This document shows positions 57,415-64,000 of a stretch of DNA of 64,000 bases, piece after piece. The number at the start of each line of letters is the position of its first letter. The stretch's first letter is position 1. The DNA comes from Ruegeria sp. HKCCSA071. GTDB lineage: Bacteria; Pseudomonadota; Alphaproteobacteria; Rhodobacterales; Rhodobacteraceae. The translations under genes and the position numbers were made by a program. The stretch covers positions 124,001 to 188,000 of the forward strand of contig NZ_JAEDOX010000002.1 in the NCBI RefSeq assembly GCF_017872555.1. The letters are read 5' to 3'. The notes under the pieces were generated by a model, which saw nothing but the letters and a program-made list of their open reading frames with translations, made no database searches and was not told the origin of the DNA.

Positions 57415-58330
57415 ATGAACCAATCACTGTCAGGCCGATGGATCGCGCGGAAGAGCGCAGGCTTTCCGTCAATACGTTCTGACCCGGCGGCGGCGTTTCG
57501 GCATTGCGCGCCAGCAATGCGATATCGCGATTGGCATTGGGAATGGACAGCGGGCGCAGCCGTACTTCGTCGCGGTAAATGCCCTGTCTGCGGGCAAACA
57601 GATCCGGCAGTACCGCAACCCCAACCCCCGAGGCCGCCATCAAGACAATGGAATCAAGCGTTGTGCCTTCATATTCGTCCGAAACCACGCCACCGCACTC
57701 GGCTGCCAGCGCATAGACGATGCGCGACAGGCGGTGGCTTTGGTCAAGGGTCAGGAACAGCCGGTTCTGCAAGTCGGCCGCTCTGACGCCCTGTGGGTCT
57801 TGTGCCAGAACGTCGTCAACGGCCACCGCGACCCAGAGGGGTTCGTTGAACAAGCGGTGCTGAACGGTATTGGGGTGATCCTCGGGCGTTGACAGGATCA
57901 GGTCAAACCGACCGGATTTCAGGCCCTGTTCCAGATCGCGGGTGTTTTCCTCGCGCACGACAATGCGTAATCCGGGGCGCAAGCGGTGCACCTCTTTGAT
58001 GGCTTGCGGCAGCAGGTACGGCCCGATCGAAGGCAAAACGCCCAGTCGCAACCTTCCTCCGACAGGCATATCGTTGGTCATGGCGTGGCGCAGGTCCTTG
58101 ACCTCGGCAAGGATCTTTTGCGCGCGCGAGATGAACTCTTCCCCCTTTGTGGTCACCTGAATTCCACCACGGTTGCGGTCAAAGATCCGAATGCCAAGCT
58201 CTTGTTCTACGGTTGCAATTTGCGCCGACAGGCTGGGTTGGCTGACATTCAGCACCTCGGCGGCCAAACTGAACCGCCCGAGGCGGCTGACCGTGACGAT
58301 GTATTCCAATTGGCGCAGGGTTGGACGCAT
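57413..58330 (-). CDS. OxyR-like LysR regulator lacking the redox cysteine, divergent from sbtA
   Basis: 305 residues from the ATG at 58330 (MRPTLRQLEYIVTVSRLGRF). The HTH reads LNVSQPSLSAQIATVEQELG. The effector domain LGVLPSIGPYLLPQAIKEVH and the overall pattern follow OxyR. At the position of the OxyR redox Cys (GHCLRD in E. coli) it has SHRLSR, and only one cysteine, in AAECGG, exists in the protein. So it should not sense peroxide by the disulfide mechanism. It is divergent from an SbtA-type bicarbonate transporter, with an ATAG-N7-CTAT box between them. It is probably a carbon-related regulator (NdhR/CmpR analogue), which is inference. Confidence 0.85.
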   Translation of the reverse strand: MRPTLRQLEYIVTVSRLGRFSLAAEVLNVSQPSLSAQIATVEQELGIRIFDRNRGGIQVTTKGEEFISRAQKILAEVKDLRHAMTNDMPVGGRLRLGVLPSIGPYLLPQAIKEVHRLRPGLRIVVREENTRDLEQGLKSGRFDLILSTPEDHPNTVQHRLFNEPLWVAVAVDDVLAQDPQGVRAADLQNRLFLTLDQSHRLSRIVYALAAECGGVVSDEYEGTTLDSIVLMAASGVGVAVLPDLFARRQGIYRDEVRLRPLSIPNANRDIALLARNAETPPPGQNVLTESLRSSARSIGLTVIGS

Positions 58331-58333
58331 TTC

Positions 58334-58348
58334 ATAGCCTGAAACTAT
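58334..58348. promoter_or_regulatory. ATAG-N7-CTAT LysR-type box between the OxyR-like gene and sbtA
   Basis: ATAGCCTGAAACTAT is an exact OxyR-style half-site dyad (ATAG-N7-CTAT) four bases upstream of the regulator ATG. A second partial element (ATAG at 58364-58367, within ATAGTAT) lies farther on. The 98 bp region is notably AT-rich. Confidence 0.5.
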
Positions 58349-58428
58349 ATTAAACTTAAAAAGATAGTATTTGGCGAAATCAATTTTGCAAGGCACCTAG
58401 CCCTGAAACGAGGGATCAGGAGTCAAGT

Positions 58429-59391
58429 ATGCCCGGAGTGATCGAGACGCTGTCCAGCAACCTGCTGGTGCCCACCATATTGTTTTTTGCCCTAGGGCTT
58501 CTGGCCGCTTTTGTACGCAGCGATTTGTCTATCCCGGCGGGCGCGGCCAAGTTCATGTCGCTTTACCTGCTGCTGGCTATCGGGTTCAAAGGCGGTGCCA
58601 GCCTTGCCGCGCATGGCATCCACCTGCAACTGTTCCTGACCCTGCTGGGCGGCGTGGCCCTGTCCTTTACCATCCCCTTCGTGGCCTTTGCCCTGCTGAG
58701 GGTTATGACACGGCTGGATGCGTTAAATGCAGCGGCGGTCGCAGGGCATTACGGCTCGATTTCGATTGTCACCTTTGTCACCGCCACCAGCCTGCTGGAT
58801 CTGGTGGGTCTTACCCATGACGGGTTCATGGTGGCGGTTGCGGCAGCGATGGAGGTGCCAGCCATTCTGTCGGCGCTGTGGCTGGCGCACAAGACCGGCA
58901 GCAATGGCGTCAAGGATGACAAGCTGTGGCGTGATCTGCTGGCCAATGGATCGATTGTGCTGTTGACCGGGGCGTTCCTGATCGGGGCCATAACCGGGGG
59001 TGAAGGCATGCAGATGATCGCGCCTTTCATCGTCACGCCTTTCACAGGAATCCTGTGTCTGTTTCTGCTGGATATGGGGCTTTCGGCTGGGCGCAGCCTG
59101 ATCAGCAATCGCGACAAACTGTCGGTTGGCCTGTTCGCCTTTGGCGTATTGATGCCCCTGATCGGCGCGCTGATGGCCTGGGCCGTCGGTGCGGTGATCG
59201 GATTGCCGCAAGGCAGCCTGTTCCTGTTCATGGTGCTGTCAGCCTCGGCGTCTTATATCGCGGTTCCGGCCGCCATGAAAATTGCACTGCCGAAGGCCGA
59301 GGCCGGGATTTATCTGACCCTGTCGCTGGGTGTGTCGTTTCCGTTCAACATCACGGTCGGATTGCCGCTGTACCTGTGGTGGGTCAGTTGA
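58429..59391 (+). CDS. sbtA: Sodium-dependent bicarbonate transporter, SbtA family
   Basis: A 320-residue polytopic membrane protein with about ten helices. NLLVPTILFFALGLLAAFVR and LYLLLAIGFKGGASLAAHGI are the SbtA/DUF897 N-terminal signature. GHYGSISIVTFVTAT is the conserved central loop, and SASASYIAVPAAMKIALPKA in the C-terminal half is the second repeat motif. SbtA takes up bicarbonate with sodium. No SbtB PII-like partner or carboxysome gene is present, so its role is likely anaplerotic bicarbonate supply. The gene end overlaps the converging OmpA gene by 8 bp. Confidence 0.88.
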   Translation: MPGVIETLSSNLLVPTILFFALGLLAAFVRSDLSIPAGAAKFMSLYLLLAIGFKGGASLAAHGIHLQLFLTLLGGVALSFTIPFVAFALLRVMTRLDALNAAAVAGHYGSISIVTFVTATSLLDLVGLTHDGFMVAVAAAMEVPAILSALWLAHKTGSNGVKDDKLWRDLLANGSIVLLTGAFLIGAITGGEGMQMIAPFIVTPFTGILCLFLLDMGLSAGRSLISNRDKLSVGLFAFGVLMPLIGALMAWAVGAVIGLPQGSLFLFMVLSASASYIAVPAAMKIALPKAEAGIYLTLSLGVSFPFNITVGLPLYLWWVS

Positions 59392-60286
59392 CGAGCAAGA
59401 CCGCCTCGACCCGGCGGTTCAGCTCGCGCCCTTCGGGGGTTGCGTTCGAGGTGAGCGGGGACAGATAGCCGACGCCCTGCGCCTCGATCCGGTCGGCAGC
59501 CACACCATGCGCATCAATCAGACGGGTGCGGACCGACTCGGCCCGGCTTTTGCTGACCGCGATATTGGCCTGCAACGCGCCGGTGTCATCGGTATGCCCC
59601 ACCAGCGCCAGGCGCATCTTGGGGTTTTCGGCCAGATACCCGGCCAGCAGGGTCAGAGAGGCGTATGTCCCCTCGTCCAACGCAACCTCACCGGTTGGAA
59701 AATGCAGATCGTCCAGTATCACGTGACCCGATGTTGCCAGCGCCTCAAGCAGCCCGCCCGACCCTTCGACTGCCTGTTCGATCACGACCGGAACAGGGTC
59801 CGGTGCATTCTGGGGTGTGACGCGGATCATCTGGACATACCCGTCCGGGGGGTTGCGGCTGACCAACAGGCTGAGGGCAACAGGCCCCTTGGTGGCCGAC
59901 AGGAACCGGTAATCCTGAATGGCGACATACATATCCGGGGTCGGCACGACCTCGGTGCCAAAGCGGAAATCGAACCCGCCACAGGCGCGGGCATCACATT
60001 CGAACAGAATCTTGTAGCCCTGCGCCTCGATCTGGTCGCGCAGCGGGGTCAAAAGCTGGAGGGTTGTGCTTGAGCCTGCCTGAAGCCGCCACGTGTAGCG
60101 TTCAACCCGGCCTTCGAGGGTGTCAGCAGGCACCGCACCATTCGCGAAAGGCCCCGTTGGCAGGTCATAGCTGTCCAGCGGCGAGGTGCGGTCGCTGATT
60201 TGGCGGGCGCTGGCTGGAAGGGTCAGGTCCTGCGCCAGAACCGGCCCAGCCAGCAGCGTGGCAATGAGGGCGGCTGATCGGATCAT
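59384..60286 (-). CDS. OmpA-family outer membrane/periplasmic protein
   Basis: 300 residues from the ATG at 60286. A signal peptide (MIRSAALIATLLAGPVLAQD) is followed by a non-barrel middle region, with two cysteines in FECDARACGGFDF. The C-terminal OmpA domain reads LDDLHFPTGEVALDEGTYAS, LALVGHTDDTGALQANIAVS and KSRAESVRTRLIDAHGVAAD, the peptidoglycan-binding pattern with the conserved Asp and Arg. It probably links an envelope structure to peptidoglycan. Its ATG overlaps the stop of the AhpD-like gene (ATGA). Confidence 0.88.
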   Translation of the reverse strand: MIRSAALIATLLAGPVLAQDLTLPASARQISDRTSPLDSYDLPTGPFANGAVPADTLEGRVERYTWRLQAGSSTTLQLLTPLRDQIEAQGYKILFECDARACGGFDFRFGTEVVPTPDMYVAIQDYRFLSATKGPVALSLLVSRNPPDGYVQMIRVTPQNAPDPVPVVIEQAVEGSGGLLEALATSGHVILDDLHFPTGEVALDEGTYASLTLLAGYLAENPKMRLALVGHTDDTGALQANIAVSKSRAESVRTRLIDAHGVAADRIEAQGVGYLSPLTSNATPEGRELNRRVEAVLLVN

Positions 60287-60855
60287 CGAAACTGCGCGTG
60301 ATACTCGGGGTTGGGCACCATTGCCGTGGCACTGGCTACCCGGTTGGACATGTTGAAGAACCCGGCGACATTGGCAATGTCCCAGATATCGCGGTCGGTA
60401 AAGCCTGCATCGCGCAGCTTCTGGCGGTCGGGTTCTTCGATCTCGGCGCTGGCGGTGGTCATTTTGGCGGCAAAGTCCAGCATCGCGCGCTGCCGGGGCT
60501 CGATCGGGGCAACGCGGTAGTTCATCACCAGCATCTCGCCCAGTTGCGGGTTGCCCGAAAGCTGCCGGACCGCCGCACCATGCGCGACCAGACAGTAGAA
60601 GCACTTGTTGATCGACGACACGACTACGGCAATCATCTCGCGCTCCAGCTTGGACAGGCCGCTGTTGGCCAGCATCAGATCATTATACATCGCCGTGAAC
60701 GTGTTCAGCTTGTCGATATCGAAGGCGTTCGCTTTCAGCACATTCGGCACCATGCCCAGCTTTTCGACACAGATATCAAAATATTTCTGCGTTTCCGGCG
60801 GCAGCGGATCGACCATGGGCAGGTTCAGCGCGGTGGGCATGTCTTTCTGTGTCAT
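60283..60855 (-). CDS. AhpD-like peroxidase-related protein (carboxymuconolactone decarboxylase fold)
   Basis: A 190-residue helical protein. The CxxC of CFYCLVAHGAAVRQLSGNP (about residues 84-102) plus the conserved His is the AhpD-type redox site. LPPETQKYFDICVEKLGMVP and MLDFAAKMTTASAEI fit the peroxidase-related subfamily. It probably reduces peroxides or acts as a disulfide reductase, with unknown donor. It is 15 bp downstream of the GNAT gene and overlaps the OmpA gene. Confidence 0.88.
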   Translation of the reverse strand: MTQKDMPTALNLPMVDPLPPETQKYFDICVEKLGMVPNVLKANAFDIDKLNTFTAMYNDLMLANSGLSKLEREMIAVVVSSINKCFYCLVAHGAAVRQLSGNPQLGEMLVMNYRVAPIEPRQRAMLDFAAKMTTASAEIEEPDRQKLRDAGFTDRDIWDIANVAGFFNMSNRVASATAMVPNPEYHAQFR

Positions 60856-60870
60856 GGCGACCCCTTTTGT

Positions 60871-61581
60871 TCAGACAAGGTGACGGTAATGGTATTCACT
60901 GGCGATCTCCATCCCGAGGGCGCGATAGAGACCATTGGCACCTTCATTGGCCTTGGTGCAGATCACACTGAAGGTTTGAGCACCGTTGTCACCTGCCCAA
61001 ATCGCCGCGGCGCGCATGGTCCACTGACCCAGCCCCTGACGACGGTGCGCGGGCAGGATTTCAAGCGCATGCAGCATCGCGACATCGCCATGCATCGCCA
61101 CGAAGGCTGCCCCGCTGGGTTGGTCGTTGTGGCGCAGCAGCAGACCGGTTTTGGGACCCTTCGCGCGCTCCATCACCGCCAGACGTTCGGGCCCGATCCC
61201 ACCAGCTGCCCAGATTTCGCGCATGATTTCAAGCGGCTCCCAGACCGAAAACACCATGACCGGAGGGATCGGCTGATCGGTGAGGTGAGAGACGGGGCAC
61301 GTATAGATGTTGACCGGATCAAGGATGTCATATCCCCGTTGCGCCAGCTTTGCATCCAGCGCCTCATCCCCCGGACGCAGGCAAAATATGGATTTCTGCC
61401 CCATGGCCTGCATCGCGGCCTCGGCTGCGTCGATATCGGCATCGCTGGCCGGGGCCAGCGCATTGGCCGCAGAAACACGCGAGCCACCTCCCTGCCCTTC
61501 GCGCAGTTGAAACGGCCCCAGCTTGCGATACCGCGCGGCAGGCCATGTGCCGTCGACGATGTCCGCCCAATCGCCGCTCAA
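60871..61581 (-). CDS. GNAT-family N-acetyltransferase
   Basis: A 236-residue protein. The C-terminal GNAT core is GAAFVAMHGDVAMLHALEIL, then PAHRRQGLGQWTMRAAAIWA, whose R-R-Q-G-L-G is the acetyl-CoA pyrophosphate loop, and NEGANGLYRALGMEIASEYH. The N-terminal half is less conserved and may form the acceptor site. The acceptor is unknown. It overlaps the upstream molybdopterin-binding gene by 4 bp. Confidence 0.85.
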   Translation of the reverse strand: MSGDWADIVDGTWPAARYRKLGPFQLREGQGGGSRVSAANALAPASDADIDAAEAAMQAMGQKSIFCLRPGDEALDAKLAQRGYDILDPVNIYTCPVSHLTDQPIPPVMVFSVWEPLEIMREIWAAGGIGPERLAVMERAKGPKTGLLLRHNDQPSGAAFVAMHGDVAMLHALEILPAHRRQGLGQWTMRAAAIWAGDNGAQTFSVICTKANEGANGLYRALGMEIASEYHYRHLV

Positions 61582-62300
61582 AGCGCAAGCTCTTTCGCCA
61601 GACGGGTCATGGCCGCGTCAATCCGGCTGCCATCGGTGCCGCGCACCACCACGTTGGCCCCAAAGGCCCCGTTGATCTGAAACGGATAGCAGCCGATGGA
61701 CAGATCGCTGAAATCCTCGGCCAGCGCAGACAGGTTGGCGGCGATATCGCCTTCGCCCCGGTCCACGCGCAGGGTTTGCGACAACAAGGGGCTGCCACCC
61801 GTCAGTGTCGGCAGGACGCTGGCGACCATGGCCTGAAACACCAGCGGCACCCCGGCCATCACATGCACGTTCTTCAGGGTGAAACCCGGCGCGGTCGAGA
61901 CCGGATTGTCGATCAATGTCGCGCCATCCGGGATACGCGCCATGCGCAGGCGGGCGGCGTTCAGTTCCTGCCCGGATTTGTCGTAATGCGCTTGCAACAG
62001 CGCGCGCGCGTCGTCGCGAATGTCAATCGGGGTATCGAAGGCGCGCGCAATGCAATCGGCGGTGATATCGTCATGGGTCGGGCCGATGCCGCCGCTGGTA
62101 AAGACGGTGTCGTGGCTGTCAGACAGCGCTTTGACTGCCGCTTCGATGGCGGGGGCGTCATCGCTGACGATGCGGACCTCTTTGAGATCGATGCCGTGTT
62201 TTGCAAGCTCCTGCGCCAGAAAATGCATGTTTGCATCGCGGGTGCGGCCCGACAGGATTTCATCCCCGATCACCAGCATTGCTGCGGTTGGATTGGCCAT
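61578..62300 (-). CDS. Molybdopterin-binding protein, CinA N-terminal (MoCF/COG1058) type
   Basis: A 240-residue protein. AAMLVIGDEILSGRTRDANM and VFTSGGIGPTHDDITADCIA form the molybdopterin-binding MoCF/CinA-N core. NPVSTAPGFTLKNVHVMAGV is the conserved central segment of COG1058. It lacks the CinA C-terminal deamidase domain, so it is the short stand-alone type whose function in roseobacters is not established. It is divergent from sfsA with 50 bp between starts and overlaps the GNAT gene. Confidence 0.88.
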   Translation of the reverse strand: MANPTAAMLVIGDEILSGRTRDANMHFLAQELAKHGIDLKEVRIVSDDAPAIEAAVKALSDSHDTVFTSGGIGPTHDDITADCIARAFDTPIDIRDDARALLQAHYDKSGQELNAARLRMARIPDGATLIDNPVSTAPGFTLKNVHVMAGVPLVFQAMVASVLPTLTGGSPLLSQTLRVDRGEGDIAANLSALAEDFSDLSIGCYPFQINGAFGANVVVRGTDGSRIDAAMTRLAKELAL

Positions 62301-62350
62301 GGCGCGGACTCCTCTTGATCGTCTTCAGGGGCAGGTATAGGCCGTGAGAC

Positions 62351-63082
62351 ATGCGTTTTGAAACCCCTCTTGTCCCCGCCCGCCTGATCCGTCGCTACAA
62401 ACGCTTTCTGGCCGATTGCAGGCTGGATGACGGGCGCGAAGTGACCGCCCATTGCGCCAATCCGGGATCCATGATGGGGCTGGCCGAACCGGGCCAGATG
62501 ATCTGGCTGGAACCCAACGACGACCCGAAGAAAAAGCTGAAATTCGGCTGGCGGCTGGTGGATCACGAAAACGGGCATTTCACCGGGGTCGATACATCCG
62601 TCCCGAACCGGGCTTTGCGGGCGGCGCTTGCGGCGCGCGAGATCCCCGAGCTGGCCGCTTATGACACTGTCCGGCCCGAGGTGAAATACGGGCAAAACAG
62701 CCGTATCGATTTCCTGCTGAGCGGCCCCGGCCTGCCAGATGCCTATATCGAGGTCAAAAGCGTGACGCTGTCCCGCCAGCCCGGTCTGGCCGAGTTCCCC
62801 GACAGCGTCACCGCCCGCGGCACCAAGCATCTGGGCGAGCTGGCACAGATGGCAGCGCAGGGGCACCGGGCGATCATGCTGTACCTGGTGCAACGCACCG
62901 ATTGCGACCGGTTCGCGCTGGCCGCGGATATCGATCCGGCCTATGCGGCGGCGTTTGAGGTCGCGCAGGCGCAAGGGGTAGAGCGGATGATTTGCGGGAC
63001 GCGGATTTCGCCGGATGGGGTTTGGGTTGACGTCAGTACCTTTCCAGTAATCAACCAGCATGACCCTGACCTGCTGACGTAG
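62351..63082 (+). CDS. sfsA: Sugar fermentation stimulation protein A homologue (DNA-binding nuclease-like)
   Basis: A 243-residue SfsA protein. LIRRYKRFLADCRLDDGREV, VTAHCANPGSMMGL and GQNSRIDFLLSGPGLPDAYI are the family motifs. EVKSVTLSRQPGLAEFPDSV followed by TARGTKHLGELAQMAAQGHR covers the restriction-endonuclease-like core (D-x(n)-E-x-K). SfsA was named for stimulating maltose metabolism in E. coli; its actual activity is uncertain. It is monocistronic here. Confidence 0.94.
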   Translation: MRFETPLVPARLIRRYKRFLADCRLDDGREVTAHCANPGSMMGLAEPGQMIWLEPNDDPKKKLKFGWRLVDHENGHFTGVDTSVPNRALRAALAAREIPELAAYDTVRPEVKYGQNSRIDFLLSGPGLPDAYIEVKSVTLSRQPGLAEFPDSVTARGTKHLGELAQMAAQGHRAIMLYLVQRTDCDRFALAADIDPAYAAAFEVAQAQGVERMICGTRISPDGVWVDVSTFPVINQHDPDLLT

Positions 63083-63137
63083 CCCAAAATGCGCGCGATT
63101 GACTAAGGAGCACTGATTGAGACTGTTTGGCGCGCGT

Positions 63138-64000
63138 CTAAGACGCAGCAACCGCTTGTGCCATGAGTTTCAAATGCCTCATATCTGTACCGCAGCACCC
63201 TCCTATCACTGAAATTGACGGGTTGTTATGCACGACGTCCGCAATCTCTTGCCCAAGCACATGGGGGTCACCTTCGTCTAATTCCTCGGCCTCATCCAGT
63301 TCCGCATGAGAGCAACTTGATGCGTTTGCGACAACGCCTCTTAGTCTTGGATGGCGATTTAGCGCATCGGAAAAGTGGGTCGGATGGGCACAATTGACCA
63401 TGAAGAACTGCGCAGCCGCATCCGTGGCGACATCGATTTGATCCAGCGCGTCGACAAGCTTTGTTCCATCTGCCAGACACCCGTCGGTTTCAACAACCAA
63501 TGACATCACTATCGGTAGTCCAAAATCCTGCGCAGCCAGAATGCAGCCCGCTGCTTCGCTAGGTCTGTTGAACGTATAAGCTGTCACCAAGTCGACACTG
63601 GTTTGTTTCAAAACGGCAAGCTGCGCACTGTGATACCGACGGGCATCATCGATCGACATGGCCGGAACGTCCGCATAGGGATCGTGGCGTGGGCCGACGC
63701 AAGCAGAAACCAAAACGTCATCTCGACCAGCGCTCTGACGCACGTCTTCCATTAACGCGACAGCATCCTGGTTTATTTCATGCAGTTGTTCGGCATCGTA
63801 ACCCAGAGGAGCAGCCCGATCGGCATTGGCCATCCAAGTCGGTGCATCAAGTATGCAACCCACCGCCATCTCGCCCGCCAACTGAACAAGCGCGTGCATC
63901 TGACCTGCAAGGACAGAACGGGTTTCTGGGTTCTCTAGCAATGGAAATGAGGCAAATCCCGGCAAATCTATGCCGTGGTTAAAGATCAGATCCGTGCCAG
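63138..64000 (-). CDS. Homocysteine S-methyltransferase family protein, partial at the right edge
   Basis: The frame stays open to the window end, reading GTDLIFNHGIDLPGFASFPL before the apparent internal start at 63965, so the true start lies beyond 64000. Metal/thiol ligands are the Cys in FMVNCAHPTHF and the CC pair in IGGCCGTDMRHLKLMA, the zinc site of the homocysteine S-methyltransferase/BhmT-like family. VACVGPRHDPYADVPAMSID-type segments also match. It transfers methyl groups to homocysteine or a related thiol from S-methylmethionine, betaine or another donor not defined here. It is convergent with sfsA with about 55 bp between. Confidence 0.82.
   Translation of the reverse strand, partial: GTDLIFNHGIDLPGFASFPLLENPETRSVLAGQMHALVQLAGEMAVGCILDAPTWMANADRAAPLGYDAEQLHEINQDAVALMEDVRQSAGRDDVLVSACVGPRHDPYADVPAMSIDDARRYHSAQLAVLKQTSVDLVTAYTFNRPSEAAGCILAAQDFGLPIVMSLVVETDGCLADGTKLVDALDQIDVATDAAAQFFMVNCAHPTHFSDALNRHPRLRGVVANASSCSHAELDEAEELDEGDPHVLGQEIADVVHNNPSISVIGGCCGTDMRHLKLMAQAVAAS

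Overview
The window looks like a stretch of chromosome from a marine alphaproteobacterium of the Roseobacter group (Rhodobacteraceae). The DNA is GC-rich and densely coded. Many family signatures are typical of that clade: an RpoE/ChrR sigma and anti-sigma pair, an rsmB - heparinase-like - purH - lspA - DUF3035 - twin M16 peptidase array, a Hint-domain protein, an RTX-repeat protein, and a TmpA/TmpB-like phosphonate operon. I see no rRNA, tRNA, CRISPR array, insertion sequence or prophage.

Layout. 0-4 kb: the start of an M20 amidohydrolase (cut by the left edge), a histidine-phosphatase-like protein, a glutathione S-transferase and two saccharopine dehydrogenase-type genes that suggest lysine catabolism. 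4-7.5 kb: small DUF1127 and DUF3775 proteins, then a DUF1365 gene divergent from rpoE-chrR. The two transcription units are separated by a matched pair of back-to-back ECF-type promoters. 7.5-15 kb: rmuC, mutL and a four-gene manganese/iron-type ABC transporter with two tandem Fur/Mur-like operators in front. One permease carries a DtxR-like C-terminal extension. 15-19.3 kb: deoC, a two-domain ALDH16-type aldehyde dehydrogenase and a dienoyl-CoA-reductase-like SDR. 19.3-28 kb: a minus-strand housekeeping array from rsmB down to two periplasmic M16 peptidases.

28-32.8 kb: a LysR regulator divergent from a translationally coupled three-gene operon. This operon encodes a TmpA-like 2-oxoglutarate oxygenase, a TmpB/PhnZ-like HD oxygenase and an AllA-like cupin; it is followed by an AT-rich orphan membrane protein and dapB. 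32.8-43.8 kb: ribosome and RNA genes (rbfA, truB, rpsO, pnp) interleaved with DUF2233, DUF1643 and RTX genes. The usually adjacent rpsO and pnp are separated here by about 4.5 kb that contains an S41-type protein, an orphan protein and a class III cyclase-TPR protein. 43.9-50.5 kb: Hint, DUF1326, outer-membrane barrel, 1-Cys peroxiredoxin, aldehyde dehydrogenase, Glyoxalase_8 and HTH/alkyltransferase genes. 50.6-58.3 kb: nth, a PfkB kinase, a small secreted protein, rppH, fadH, a LysE exporter and two LysR regulators. 58.4-64 kb: an SbtA-type bicarbonate transporter, OmpA, AhpD-like, GNAT and molybdopterin-binding proteins, sfsA, and a homocysteine methyltransferase-like gene cut by the right edge.

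The most interesting parts are the TmpAB-like operon with its uncharacterised third gene, the twin ECF promoters, the permease-DtxR fusion with its Fur/Mur-like boxes, the OxyR-like regulator without the redox cysteine beside a bicarbonate transporter, and the unrecognised proteins in the low-GC islets. All functions are read from motifs and context; no searches were run.
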